A stretch of 64,000 nt of DNA from Dryas octopetala (GCA_963921425.1 OY992833.1:25282698-25346697), one strand, 5' to 3'; shown: positions 1 to 13,004, counted from the first letter of the stretch. The notes: generated by a model from the letters alone, not told the origin. Made by a program: numbers and translations.

Positions 1-915
1 TTCCTTTAAATTTCTATTTTCACACTTTATTAGTTTGGCTTTCATTTATGATGTAAGTACTAGTACATAGAAACACAAGTCATGGTTCATTTGAATATGA
101 AATTCCTATATCCTCTGCTTTTATGTATTTTATGAGGCATCTGTGCATTTATCATATAACAGGGCCAAATATGAGGTTTAGTATTTGCAGAATGAATCAA
201 TGCCACTGTTGCCTTATGATCAGTAATAGTTTCTATACTTATAATCTGTAAGAATAAAGCAAGACCAATAACGTCCTCCAAGATTCGAAGTGCAGCCTGG
301 ATCACTGAGGCTAAGCCCAATTTTTCTGGTATAAGGGCCCGACTTAAAGTTATTAATCCAAGAAAAAAAGGGTCTAACTTGTTCTAACTTTACCAATTCA
401 CTCTGTTTAGAAATCCCACAAATACTTTGGGCTCAGTTTCCTGTTTTGAAAACCACAACCCAATTTGTTATACAGTATTAAACTTTGATCAGTGCACCTG
501 AGCTTTGATAATTTTGTAATGCTAATTTTTACACTTTTGTAACATGTTTAAAAGGGACGAAACATTAATGACTATGAGTTCACAATTTAGATAGATTTAT
601 TCATATAATGGCTGGCTGGAGGAAATACAAAAAAGGAAAGAAAAAAAATGAGGGATTAATTTATTTAATTAAGGGATTGCATGCTAATTAAAAACCACAT
701 ATATATATATATATTCATAAATCCAGGAAGTCTTCCTCTCCTTTTATGTGGTCTATGTAAAGCATGCACTGGTAGTCATTATGGGCATATCCTAAGGTTC
801 AATGTTGATTGTACAGGACATGATACAGCCCTGAATGTCTAAAAAGAAAAATAACGAAACACCATCATTGTTATTTGTTATACATAAAAGGAGACCATGC
901 ATCTAATCTAATGGA
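1..915. other. Spacer downstream of the CYSTM gene
   Basis: AT-rich spacer with a short TA run near 698-714. No open frame here has a recognisable domain or convincing splice sites. The stretch next to 916 is probably the 3' untranslated region of the CYSTM gene, which is read on the minus strand. Confidence 0.5.
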
Positions 916-1506
916 CTAAAAGCAGCATGCGTCCAACACCCAGCAGCAACAAATTGCAGCCAAACTGCAAATGTAAACAAGAATATTGAGGCAGGAGTCA
1001 GATGCAGTAGAGCAGAGGAAGAATAAAGGAGAAGAAAAAGTAATTTTGATTAATACTGGTTCAATTGGGTCAAATCTTAGTTTCAAAAGGCAAATTCAGC
1101 CTGTTCATTAATTCAATAGTGAAGATCAAACACTATGGAGCTAGGGAAGAGAAATAGTGATGCATGGATGTGGGTGTGACATACCAGCCTCTAAGTAATG
1201 AAAGGCAGCCCACGTCATCATCTTGAGGTGGAGGGGGTTGGGGTGGCGGTGGCGGTGGCGGAGCATAAAAGTAATCCTGATACGGGGGTGGTGGAGCTGG
1301 TTGAGGAGGGGGAGGGTAGTCTGGCGGTGGGTAGTACTCCGGCGGAGGTGGAGGCGGTGGCCCTGAATAAGCATTTGCCACAACAAAATAAGCAACAAAT
1401 TATATGTATACCAGAAACAGGGTAGGGTTGGAGGCAGGAGGCTTGACTTACCTGGTGGGGTTGGGGGTGGAGGTGGAGGCTCACCAGGAACTGGGTGGTA
1501 TCTCAT
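916..1506 (-). CDS. CYSTM-type cysteine-rich transmembrane peptide with a proline-rich N-terminus
   Basis: Three exons on the minus strand (1452-1506, 1185-1362, 916-964) join in frame at GT-AG borders to give 93 residues. The protein starts MRYHPVPGEPP and continues as an almost pure Pro/Tyr/Gln stretch (about residues 8-70, with PPPEYYPPP-like blocks). It then has an acidic DDDVGCLSLLRG segment and ends in a hydrophobic cysteine cluster, CLAAICCCWVLDACCF. That layout, a disordered N-terminus with a C-terminal Cys-rich membrane module, defines the CYSTM family, small tail-anchored stress-tolerance proteins of the plasma membrane or endomembranes. The last exon is only 49 nt and carries the membrane module, so an ORF-only annotation would miss it. 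The next gene upstream in transcription terms is CFL1-like, as in Arabidopsis. The specific stress role is not shown by the sequence. Confidence 0.88.
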
Positions 1507-3368
1507 TGCTTTGCTTTACTTCAAGTCTTCAACTACTGCTACAAATCACCTCCAACTTCTATATAGATCATGGAGTACTATATGCACTACAGTGGCTAGG
1601 GTAAGTGCCAAGTTAACAGAGTGGGGGGGGGGGTCATTTCCCCTGTGCTAGAAGGCCACCTACCTGTCAAGAAGCTCACAAATCCTAATTAAACCAATAT
1701 AAACGTGAGGTGAGCTCAGGTAATCCAGGCCATATAAAATTTATAGGACTCCTTGTTCAATTTTATGGATTGCATTGCTTTTGATCACCTCCGACCTTTA
1801 TTAACTCAAGATTTGACTCCTAATTCAAGTTTCACGTGTCATTCTAGAAGCTATATAGCTCACTTTTCTATCTTATTATCTACTCTCACCTAACACTCCA
1901 TCCTTTTACCAAAACCAACATTTATATTTTATAATACAACTGATCATCAGAAACAGAAGCCTAGCTACCTCAGGGTCAGCACCACACTCCCATCCTCCAT
2001 TCAATCATCTCCACCAGAGCTACACAACCCAAGTCCCATGCCGGCCCACCTCTTCTTCCACAGTCTCATCAACTGCCTCCATCACTACCGTCATCCTCAT
2101 CACCATCTCCACTGTCCGATCAAGAAACCAAGAAATCTGGCTCTTTGTTGCTCAAGAATGGATGGATAGATTAACTCAATAGATTCAAGTTATATTTAAG
2201 AAAAAAATTAAGAAGTTTATGGTATAAGCATAAACTTTATTTCTTCTTTTCGTTAAATTTAGTGAGGTAACATATTCAATCTAATTTTAGACATAAATAT
2301 TGTGGCAAATGGTTTTTTTTTTTTTTTTCTTTTTTAAAGGCCCAAAAAAAGAGAGGAAAACTGATGGGATACTGGGCCACTAAGATATATAGATCACTTA
2401 ATGAATGGGCTATTACTTATTGGGCTGCTGAATATAAATGGGCTGCTAGGATAGTTATATGATAGAATGGCTATTGGGATTGTTATGTTTCCATTTTCTA
2501 TATATATTTCATACCAGGGTGTGTAATGGGACATGAGAAAATTGATATTTGTTTTTTAGTATTTCTTTTCTTTAGCTTTCTTTTAGTAAACCGATGGGGA
2601 ACCATCAAAAACTACAAGATCAGAGATCTGATCCTACCCATACCTACACGATTGTGGTAATGGAATTGACTGACATGTGTTCGTGCTTTAGGCTCAGGCT
2701 GCAGTTTGGATTGGGCCAGATTTATAAACACCAAGTCCAAGCTTACCCTTTGTACAAATGGGCCGGCCCAAACCTTCCCATACACTGAGCAAGGTTGTCT
2801 CAGATGTAAAATAGGATCGGGCTTAGAATGGACCGTTTTTAAGGCCTGAAAAACGGTACGTGATGGTTTAGAAAAATTGTTAAACAAATGTACTGGATCA
2901 AGTTGAGGGTTTCCATTTCAACAAGAAGGGCAAATGGGACGGGCTCATTAGTTGTGGTTGATGCATGCAAAAGGTGAACTATTAGTAACTTTGTTTTTAG
3001 CAAACAAATATATTAATTTATATAGTTTGAACTTTGAAGAGTAGTGAACAGTAGCAAAGTGTGGGAGTAGCGTTAAAAGATGCAAAATGGAAGAAAGACA
3101 CGAGTAGTGGGGGATAGAGAAAGGGACAAAAATAATAGAGATTCCATGCAGAGAAACGTCTGGATCGATCATAAAGGAGATGCATATATTTATTGGTAAA
3201 TAGCTATCTAGAATCGATGCATATATTTATTGGTAAATAGCTCTCTAGCTATTTACCAAAAAGAAAAATAGCTAGATTGGCTAGCTAGGCTTGAAGTTGA
3301 GGGTCCTTATCTCCCCCTCCAGTACTTCCCAGTATCAGTCCCTTTGTCTTTGACCAACTGACCATCAC

Positions 3369-3371
<3 letters not shown>
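1507..3371. other. Spacer upstream of the CYSTM gene
   Basis: Holds the promoter side of the CYSTM gene, a G run at 1622-1632 and a T run near 2311-2328. A possible short frame at 2038 (about 43 codons, His-rich) has no recognisable family. An imperfect duplicate of about 31 bp occurs at 3180-3247. I see no gene. Confidence 0.5.

Positions 3372-3426
<55 letters not shown>
3372..3426. repeat. (GA)n microsatellite
   Basis: An uninterrupted GA dinucleotide run of about 55 bases, read directly. It lies about 370 bp from a CT run of similar length, so the two could pair as inverted complements. Confidence 0.97.
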
Positions 3427-3428
<2 letters not shown>

Positions 3429-3798
3429 TGATTCATTTGCATTTCAATTCACCACTCTCTTTCTCTCTCTCACCAATCACCAATTGACTATGCATATTAT
3501 AACCTTGTAGTGCATAGTTATCTCTTTACCTACATAGTACGTACCACAGTGTGCAGAGTGCACAGTACACTGCACTCTTATTTTGATGCTTAATTAGATT
3601 CCCTTCTGAGTATGAGTTCTGGCTTCTGCCCCAACCAACAAGCTAGCTAAGAAAAAGGTTCCTTAATTTGTTTTCTCCACACTAGTTCCAGCTATGCCCA
3701 TAAATTACCCCCCATTACTCTGCTTACTACTACTCATTCTTGGACCATCTTTAGTTCTTTACCACCTACTTTCTCTTTTATTTGTACCAAATTAACCA

Positions 3799-3801
<3 letters not shown>

Positions 3802-3849
<48 letters not shown>
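3802..3849. repeat. (CT)n microsatellite
   Basis: An uninterrupted CT run of about 48 bases, complementary to the GA run at 3372-3426. Confidence 0.97.
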
Positions 3850-3851
<2 letters not shown>

Positions 3852-5990
3852 GTGTGCCTCAAGTTCGAATCTTTTAGGACGGAGGGCCTCACATCCAAAC
3901 ACCAACAACTGCACCACACACCCTTTTTTTTTTGGTACAGTGGGGGCCGAAGCGCAAGAAAAAAACTAAGCTAAAATAGCTCTAGCTGTAAAGAGAATGT
4001 CACGCCCTTTTTTTGTTCAATTATTTAGTTGTACTTGTGAAGCAAAACTTTCAACCTAGCTGCATAATGCAGCTGATCCATCTTCTAGCTTCAACATGAA
4101 GGAAAAGGCAAGCTTTTTAATGATAAATTACTAGTCGGTGGAAGTGGTAAGAACGTTTCTGAAGAACCAAAATAATAACTAGTTGGCGACCACTCATGCA
4201 GAGTCATGGCTCATGACTGTAGCACTTGTTATTCCCAAATTAAGCCACAACAATTGTTCAACATTTTTCGATCTCCACCCTATATTATTATCATCAATAT
4301 ATGTTGCTTTTGTTTTGTTTTTTTCTTCCCAAATGATTTTACCTATTCTTCTAAAAAAAAAAAGGAATTAATGAAGTAGTCTACATCAAGAAGACGCCAT
4401 CAATTTATGCCTCAAATCATGGGACAAAACTCTTTTTTTTTGGCCAGGAAATCATGGGAAACTTAATGTATATACAAAGTGGCAAAAAAATGAATGACTC
4501 TGGTTAATATATTTGGAGCTCAAGGGCTCCCACGTCACATTAATTGCATTCAACTTTCTACTTAATTAATATAAGGATTGTCTGTGCAATAATGTCAAGG
4601 ATCGATGTATATGAGGCATACAGCTGGTGGATTTACATCAATTGATATATACAAAAAGAAAAGGACACTAAACTGGAAAATGTGAAGCAACTATGATATA
4701 TCTATCAAATGTACATTAGGACCCTCATGGGTGTCATCTTTAATTTGAGGGTGAAAAAAGCAATATATTCTCTCTGACGGAGAATTTTTTGGGTGCAGAC
4801 TTTGTATTGCATATATGCACATCAATTGATCTCTTCTACTTGTACCACATAGCTAGGGTGCCAATTCCATTGTGTTTTGTTTTATGACATACCAAAGGTC
4901 CAAAACACACAATTTTTTCTTCTTTTTAGTAACCATGAAAGAAATCCATCATCCACGTACTCCATCATTGGATTTTGATTGTACTATACAACTGTACAAG
5001 GGTTTAAGATGGTGCCAATGGACCTCCTAACTTTGCATGGTTAAAATTGTGACAAACCAGCGCTCAGCTTCTCCCCCCAAAAATTGGCAAATACATTTTA
5101 ATTTATATTTTTTCATCATATATGTGGCAGAGGCTGTGCGCTTAACGCGCCAGCCCCCTATCCTTTGATTCATTTAATTGATGATCCCCCTTCCCAAATC
5201 TTATAATTAATTACTTACTTAATATATATATATATATAAGCAATTAATCCTTAATAATTGAACGTTGAAACCACATAAATAAAAAAATTATGGAAATTGT
5301 ACGACAACTACAAGAGCATCACGTACTATTCCCTACTTTTAAGTGATACAAGAATTTTAATGAAAACAAACAATACTCAGAGCAAAACTGTTTAGCGCTG
5401 ACTTCTCATGGCCCTAGCATATCGGGATTAGACTCATTCAATGTGCAATTGAATATGAGTAATACTAATTCATCAACTTTAATTATTATATATGATTCAT
5501 GAATGAGTGAGAGTCCCTCTCCATTGACCCCTCCTTTAATTTAACGGGATCACCATTTATGTTTGGAAATGAAATTCAGTACTCTAAAACTATTTAATTC
5601 TCACTATATACTATTCTGTTTTGTTTTGTCCTGCATAAAGCAGTTGACCAAATTAAACAAACCCATCTCGATCGAGCCTAGGCATAATAGCCGAGGGACG
5701 TTTATAGACAATGAAAAGCGAGTGGTGCAATGAAAATCCAAGTTTTTTATTTTTTGGTTAGCCTAAAATTTGACTTTATCAAAGAAAAACAAAAGAACAA
5801 AAAAACAAAAAAGCAAATTCCCAAAAGCTTGTGGGTTCAGCTACATATGCCTGTACATCGCTTTGGCAACCTACCCAGCCCACCTAGACCTACCCAGCCC
5901 ACCTAGACCAATCCACTCCAACCCACCCCGTATCTCACGCGTGCATTTGTGCAAGCTACAAGGAATTTGGAATAATTGGCGCTTACCTTT
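3850..5990. other. Spacer without recognisable genes
   Basis: AT-rich sequence with a TA run near 5222-5239. The short open frames show no domain, codon bias or exon partners. A short tandem duplication (a CCCAGCCCACCTAGACC-like unit) lies near 5876-5910. Confidence 0.5.
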
Positions 5991-5999
5991 TTTCATTTT

Positions 6000-7117
6000 G
6001 GCTTAATTATCGATTTACCACCTAAAACTGTAACTCATTCCCACTTTACCACCTGAAAGTTTTTTTGTCCCAGATTACCACCTGTAACTTACATCCGTGT
6101 CCCATTTTACCTTGTTCCATCAACAATTCCGTTAATGTTGACGATCTGGCCGTTAATGCTGACGTAGCGCGCTAGATGTGCGCCACGTGTCACATCTTTT
6201 TTATTTTTCTCATTTTTTTATTTTTTTATTTTTATAAACTTTGAAAATTAATTAAAAATAGCTCTGAACTCAGAAAAATACAAAAAAAATTCCTACGGAC
6301 TCGTCTTGACTAGCACTAATTTACTATAAGGTTAAATTACCAATTTGACCTCTAAAAATTTTCAAAAAAATTAGAAAGTCCAAATTTATTTCTAAAAAAT
6401 TAAAATAAACTTTCCTCTATTAAATAAATTCTATAAAAAATTATAGAATTTTCGTAAACTCTTGGACAAATTCTCAAAAATATTTTGAAAAATTACCAAA
6501 AGCTTGTTTTAGAGAATTATTTCGAGACTTTACAGAAATTTTAGAATTTTTCTAGAATTTATTTTATAGAGAATTTTATTTTTCTCTAAGACCGAGAGGT
6601 CTTTTGGGTAGCAAGTGTTCACGAGAAAGGTATTGTTAGTTTTTAGAAGACTAACGGTGCAGACCTCATATTTTTTGGAGTTCGGGAGATTATTCTATGA
6701 ATTTTCAAAGAGTCTAGGGTATTTTAATTTTCTAGAAATAAATTTGGACATTCCAAATTTTTTGGAAATTTTTAGAGGGAAAATTGGCATTTTGACCCCA
6801 TAGTAAATTAGTACTAGTTAAGACAAGTCGGTAGGAATTTTCCGTGTATTTTTCTAAGTTCGAAGCTAATTTTAATTAATTTTCAAAGTTTATAAAAATA
6901 GAAAAATCAAAAAAATTAAAAAAATTAAAAAATACAAAAAAGATGTGACACGTGGCGCACATCCAGCGCGCCACGTCAGCATTAACGGAATTGTTGACGG
7001 AACAAGGTAAAATGGGACACGGATGTAAGTTACAGGTGGTAATCTGGGACAAAAAAACTTTCAGGTGGTAAAGTGGGAATGAGTTACAATCTTGGGTGGT
7101 AAATCGATAATTAAGCC
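6000..7117. mobile_element. Long fold-back Mutator-like non-autonomous element
   Basis: The two ends are inverted copies starting GGCTTAATTATCGATTTACC. They are flanked by a perfect 9-bp target duplication, TTTCATTTT, at 5991-5999 and 7118-7126. Nine-bp duplications are typical of Mutator-like (MULE) insertions. The inverted arms run most of the length (roughly 6000-6480 against 6640-7117), so the DNA could fold into one long hairpin. No transposase is encoded. A short open frame at 6615-6803 has a counterpart in the element at 11735-12995, but it lies in repeat DNA and is probably not a gene. Each arm carries a CCACGTGTCAC or CACGTGGC G-box-like motif. The MULE assignment is inferred from the duplication length and end structure. 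Confidence 0.85.
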
Positions 7118-7217
7118 TTTCATTTTTATATATCATCTTTGACTTTGATGAGATAAAACATTAAACAATAACACGAAATAATATAATAAAATCTCAACCT
7201 AAACATAGTAAAGAAAA

Positions 7218-7589
7218 GGAATTAATGTCATTTTTATCCCCAGATTATTACACTTGTATCAGACTTCTAATTTAAAAAATTTAAGAACTCTAAAGTCATT
7301 TTGTATGGCAAAATGATACCTTCCATTTATATCTTACATTTGTTTCTCATGCATCCTTTTTCCATCTTTCATTTTCCACTAAAATTGGATGGAAAATATG
7401 TAAATTGACGGAATAACTATAATTGACAAAATTAAAAAAATCAGGATCTTTAATTTTTTAAATTAGAAATTTGAGAACCAAATTAATAGAAGTGTAATAA
7501 TTTGGAGATCAAACTGATACAAGTGTAATAATCTGAAGATCAAACTGATACAAATGTAATAGTCTAAGTACCAAAATCACGTTAATCCA
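7218..7589. mobile_element. Small Mutator-like MITE
   Basis: The ends are imperfect inverted repeats (GGAATTAATGTC on the left, TGGATTAACGTG read inward from the right). They are flanked by a 9-bp duplication, TAAAGAAAA, at 7209-7217 and 7590-7598. Internal sequence resembles the element at 33585-33979 (shared phrases such as TGATACAAGTGTAATAAT), so both belong to one family. No coding capacity. Confidence 0.8.
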
Positions 7590-7598
7590 TAAAGAAAA

Positions 7599-8257
7599 CT
7601 TTTTATGAGGATGATATATATATTGATTGCAGAACATATAGACAATTAGACATATTGCTCATTTAGTGACTTAACATGTCAAACGCTTTGTTTATAACCA
7701 AAAAAAGAACATATATATTGCACACACATGACATACATTCACATTCATAGATACGTGTCCTTTTGGGAAAAAGAATAATGCAGAAATAAGTTATAAATTG
7801 TAAGCGGTATTTGTGGAAGCTGAGCATAAATGCATGATGAATGCTTTGTTAAATAATAACGAATAATTTCGTTAAAAGAATAGAGAAAATAGGAAGATAA
7901 ATAAAATAAGATGAAGATCATGGTCATGGTCATGGAACTAATAAATAGAGAAGGAAACCTACACGTCGCAATCATTACCAAACTTATTCCTGCTTCTTCA
8001 AACCATTGACCTTGTTGCTGGCATTGTAGGACTCTTCTCTGCCACTTCCATGGCCTCCCAAACAAAACCAAAAATTGAAAGAAAATAAAACTGCCCCAAG
8101 ACAATAATCAACAAGACTAAAAGAAGTACTGAGTTAAAAACAGCAATTACCAGCAAACTAATGATAACCCATTTTGTGATTTGTCTGGCATTCTAGAGGA
8201 CAAAGGGTTTCTGGAATTTAAAAAAGAAAAGGAAAACATAAGAAATGTGATCTCATC
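7599..8257. other. 3' flank of the CFL1-like gene
   Basis: AT-rich. The minus-strand open frame at 7745-8104 is low-complexity, with no recognisable domain. The part next to 8257 probably includes the 3' untranslated region of the CFL1-like gene. Confidence 0.45.
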
Positions 8258-9469
8258 TCATGGGGAGCCATTTTCGGATCGATCAAAGTGGAGAAGTTGA
8301 GCGCTACATTTGGGGCAGTCCTCGAGCTGCTTAGGGACCATGAAATACATGAGGCAGCCTTTGCAGCCAGCCACTACCAAAACATGGTCCTTGGAATTGG
8401 AATTGGAATTGTCTACTTCATAGCGCTGCTGCTGCTCTCTCTCTCTGTATGAAGATGGGGACGACTCGGTTGATGACTCCTCGCTGTCATAGGAGCTATT
8501 GTCGTCGTCTTCCGAGTAGTAGTATTCCCCACTGTACTCTGCTGTTGTCCTTGGATCTTCTTTTGCTTTCATCCCGTTCCTCCAGTTTATGTAGTAAATC
8601 TCCCCAGTCTGCAAATTAAACCCATCAACTTTCAAAACGCTCTTCTTGTATTGCAAGTAGATGAAATTATAGTACCATTGCTAGCTATTGAAAACGACCG
8701 TATATATGATCGAACCCAGATTCCTATTGTTCAACACAATGCAAACCCAAAAAGTTTTCCCCTTTATTCCTCATCTAAAGTGGATGAGATGAGATGATCA
8801 CTTACAGAAGAGGGAAAAAGTTTTTGCCTTTTCGATTGCTTAAGAAATGTACCAACTAGATGGTCAAACCCAGTGAAGCTTTTCTTATTTCCTTTCGTCT
8901 AAAGTATGAAATGAAGGGGTAAAAGTAAAACCATTGAGAAAAGCTTATTCTGTTTCTGGGATTAATTTTGGGGTGGGGAAAGAGAGAGCATAAAGCATTA
9001 AATACAATGAGCCATTAATGAGGGAAATCAGGAAGAAAGGAATTAATTTAAAGAAGTTGCAAGATCTGCCATGTTTTTGCATTTATTGAAGCTTTAAACG
9101 GGAAAAAAACCAAAACTATAAAATGGGTTTTGTTCTGTTTTGTTTTTCAACAATCAAGGAGGAAAAAAAGAAACGAACCTTTAAATCGAGGCATTGTTCC
9201 CAATGGTAAGGAAGGGAGACATGGGAGTTGAGCTCCAAAATGGTGTCATTGTTGGGTAGTTGATTTTGCTGTGCATCATCTGAAGTTGATGAGGTCCATG
9301 ATGACCTTCCCATGCCTATGTCCAAACCATCACTTGAGCCCACCACGCCAGAACCACTTGAGCTGCCGCCGCCGCCGCCTGTGATGGTGCTCTGGTGGTG
9401 GTTTAGCGAACAGTTTTGGAGAGACCGCTCCAGAGAAGCAGCGATGGTCGCCATGTTTGGAGCTGTCAT
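8258..9469 (-). CDS. CFL1: CFL1-like WW-domain protein (cuticle/epidermal regulator family)
   Basis: Two exons on the minus strand (9179-9469 and 8258-8608) join in phase 0 to give about 213 residues. The WW module spans the junction: LPYHWEQCLDLK in exon 1 and TGEIYYINWRNGMKAKEDPR in exon 2, with the two Trp and the Tyr pair in place. An acidic, serine-rich stretch follows (EDDD...SESS-like). The C-terminal Cys-pair segment has GCKGCLMYFMVPKQLEDCPKC followed by LLHFD. The N-terminus has a Gly/Ser-rich linker after an MATIAASLERSL-like helix. This matches the Arabidopsis/rice CURLY FLAG LEAF 1 family, reported to act with HD-ZIP IV factors in cuticle formation. I chose the ATG at 9469; the one at 9454 is an alternative, and a splice-like CAG just upstream leaves room for a leader intron. 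CYSTM lies on one side and the COL14-type gene farther on the other, as in Arabidopsis. Confidence 0.88.
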
Positions 9470-11560
9470 TGACCCACCACTTTCCTCAACAAACAAAAGC
9501 CTGGAATATGATACAGAATGAATGATCGAGCTTCAACAATCAAAACAAAAATCACACAGGTCACAACAGAGACTCAGACACTCAGAGAGAGAGAGAGAGA
9601 GGGAAATTAAAGGTGGGATTTTTGGAAGGGAGAATATAACAAAGTCACGAACAGATAGAGAGTGATTTGATTTGATTTCCCAACTCTGAGATGAGATGAG
9701 TGGGTAGAATAGCAGCTCACGCTCTGTAAATGCGCGTGGGAATCTTTTATCGAACCCCCAGGTGGGACCAGCTACAGTTGCTAACTTGCACTTTGTCTCA
9801 CATGATCGCTTCCTTTGCTTTGAACATCACAGACGCCATCGAGGCGCGTGATTGTAAGCACTGTTCCCTAATTACTTAAAAAGTTAATGGATTAAATAAT
9901 AATAAGTTAAGTTGGGTGAATAAAAATTTAAAAAGCAAAGACCCGGTAAAACACAAATACCAAAACTGAATGCCGGAATTTACTGTGACAATTAACAGTT
10001 TCTGGTTTCGAAAATGTTGGTAGCGTTTTTTTTTTCTTCAGTGGCCGATGACCGCACTTTCAAAAGTTTGTCCGGGAAGCTCATAACTTTGTGCTTTTGA
10101 TGGTAGGGTACTTGAGTAATTTCCGGTTGCAAAAATAAAAAAAGAAGTTGGTGGGTGGCGTTTTCAAATGGCGGGAGGAAGAAGTGCTTTGACAGCCGCG
10201 TCTGAGCACGCGCCAACTCGCCATAAATGATGATAATTTCAAACAAACAGAATTTGAGAATTGTATGTTAAAATTAATAATTAAATTGTTAATTGATAAT
10301 TACTTTGATATAGTCGTAAATTTTTAGTTTTTAATATACAAAATAATATGTATATATCACATTCAACAGCAGTTGAAACTTGAAACCTTATCTTTAGTCT
10401 AATGATATATCGTAGCTGTATTAGAGCAATATGGTCGGTTTGGCAATATATGAAGTTTCAAGTTTTACAGAGTTTTATGAATTTAAAGCAATTCATTAAT
10501 TATCAATAGAGCCAAACCCTGATCGAAGGCTCTCGTTTCATGAATTAGGTTTATGTCTTCTTTTTTTGTTTTCAACGTAATCACCAATAGAGCCACTGTG
10601 GTACCATGTAGCAATATTTTTTTTTAAAGGTGCATCTGGTAATTAATTAAGGATAAATTGAATATTACTATTAATAACTATTTGGCGTACTGAAGGACCA
10701 CACATATTATTTAAGCAACAAATACGGTTAAGAATTGAGTGCCATATCAAATTACCACTAATTATTAATTAAAAAGGTAAAATATTTTCCCCTTTTAACG
10801 CAAGTACACGAACAAAGCGGTCCTTTTTCATAATCGTGTAATTTTATAAACTTAACATTACTTGCATTGAAATCTTCTTTTTACTCAAAGAGGATATATC
10901 GCTCAAAAACTTTATTAATTTTTTTACGTGTGTTGATCATAACTCACAAGATTATCAACTTTTTTTTTATTAAACTCATAAGCTTGTAAAAATAAATCCA
11001 CTTGCACTGCCAAACTCTCGAATGAAAATAAACTTGAAAGCAATTGATATAATAAAGTGCCATTGATTTTTGTATCATGCAATTGCATATATACCAATAT
11101 CAAAGCTTATCAAACAGTGCCAAATTATAAAATCCAAAGACCTTGGAACCCTGCGTAACATCAAATCAATGAGGCTAGCGTCCATTATAACATTTTGTTT
11201 TTCCAATAGCCAGCAATATTTAGCATGCATGTTGATTTATATAGTTTAAGGTTTGGATTGTTTGAAAAAAGAGAGAATGTTTATAATTTATTAATTTGTT
11301 TGAAGTAAAATGATCTAAATAAATTTGTACAAAAATTTGAAGGTAGAGAAGTGTAGAGTAAAATTGAAGATATATAACATGTCGTGCAATTAGGAATTAG
11401 GAAGGCAATAATATTGGGGGTTTCCCTTTGTAATTTAGTTCACGAGATGAGATGGAGATGGGTGTATGGGAATGGCTATACCTTCAGCTTCAGCTTCAGA
11501 TCGATCCCTCGGATTTTTCCTGTTTGTGGAATCTATTCTCCTACTTTTACCAGTCTGACA

Positions 11561-11594
<34 letters not shown>

Positions 11595-11734
11595 TCTGCA
11601 TTAATATTCCCTCTGCTACATGCAGTTGCTACCACCGGGGGGTCATTGGGATGTTCCACTGCTTTGGTATTCCTATTCAAATTCAGAAACCCATCACGGA
11701 TCTCCGTCTTCCATCACAATTATATTAATTAATA
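9470..11734. other. Promoter side of the CFL1-like gene and spacer
   Basis: Includes the probable 5' leader of the CFL1-like gene, with a short GA run near 9584-9600. AT-rich spacer follows, with a CT run at about 11564-11590. Open frames here (9992-10246 and 11384-11728) are low-complexity or microsatellite-derived. I see no gene. Confidence 0.5.
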
Positions 11735-12995
11735 GGGTTAAATACATTTTTTTATTCACAAATTTTAAACCATTTCTCAATTTGGTCTATTAATTTTAAA
11801 ATGTGATAAAAATAATTTTGAATTATTCAATTTGTGTCAATTCAAGATATTTCGTCCAAATATCTAACAGAGGCTGACGTGGCACGCTGAATGTGCGTCA
11901 CGTGTCACATCTTTTATTTTATTTTCGAATTTTTTCTATTTTTCTATTTTTATAAATTCTAAAAATTAATTAAAAATAACTCCAGACTCATAAAAATACA
12001 CGAAAAATTCTTACGAACTCATCTTGACTAGTACTAATTTAATATTGGGTCAAACTACCAATTTTCCCTCTAAGTGTTTCCAAAAAATTTGGAAAGTCCA
12101 AATTTATTTTTAAAATAATTAAAATACTCTAGACTCTTTGAAAATTCATAAAATAATCTCCCGTGTGCGCGCTAGAAAATTAAAATACTCTAGGCTCTAC
12201 ACGTGGGGTGCTGGATGTGCACCAAATGTCATCTCTTTTATTTAATTTTCAGATTTTTTCTATTTTTATAAACTTTGAAAATTAATTAAAAATAGCCATG
12301 AATTCAAAAAAATATACGAAAAATTCCTACGAACTCGTTTTGACTAGTACTAATTTATTATTGGGACAAATTATCAATTTGCCCTCTGAGAGTTTCCATA
12401 AAATTTGGGAAGTCCAAATTTATTTCTAAAAAATTAAAATTAAAATTTATTTATAAAGGGAAATTTATTTTCCTCTAAGACCGAGAGGTCTTTTGGGTAG
12501 TAAGTGTTCACAAGAAAGGTAGTGTTAGTTTTTAGAAGACCTATAGTGCAAACCTCGTATTTTTTGGAGCTCGAGAGATTATTCTATAAATTTTCAAAGA
12601 GTCTAGAGTATTTTAATTTTTTAGAAATAAATTTGGACTTCCCAAATTTTCTAGAAATACTTAGAGGGAAAATTGGTAGTTTGACCCAATATTAAATTAG
12701 TACTAGTCAAGATGAGTTTGTAGAAATTTTTCGTATATTTTTATGAGTCCAGAGCTATTTTAAATAATTTTTAAAGTTTATAAAAATAGGAAAATAGAAA
12801 AAATCTGAAATAAAATAAAAGAGGTGACATGTGGCGCACATCTAGCGCGCCACGTCAGCCTCCGTTTGATATTTGTCGGAAGATTCTGGATTGACACAAA
12901 TTGAATAATTCGGGGTTATTTTTGTCACGTTTTAAAATTGGTGGACCAAATTGAGAAACCGTCCAAAATTCGTAGACCAAATATGTATTTAACTC
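11735..12995. mobile_element. Second fold-back Mutator-like element, with an internally duplicated arm
   Basis: The ends are inverted (GGGTTAAATAC left, GAGTTAAATAC read inward from the right). They are flanked by a 9-bp duplication, TAATTAATA, at 11726-11734 and 12996-13004. The core is clearly related to the element at 6000-7117; both contain ACCGAGAGGTCTTTTGGGTA and the G-box-like CACGTGTCACATCTTTT region. The outer 150 bp or so are unrelated to those of the first element. A segment of the left arm (about 11880-12150) is repeated at about 12200-12440, which explains the greater length. No transposase. The frame at 12504-12695 is similar to that at 6615-6803 because the DNA is repetitive. 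Confidence 0.82.
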
Positions 12996-13004
12996 TAATT
13001 AATA

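Noticed and set aside
2038-2169. Possible 43-residue His-rich peptide gene
   Set aside because: No match to known small-peptide families, no signal peptide, and length within chance expectation.
6615-6803. 62-codon frame with a counterpart at 12504-12695
   Set aside because: The similarity comes from the shared fold-back element core; the frames are AT-rich, lack a domain and lie within inverted repeat DNA.
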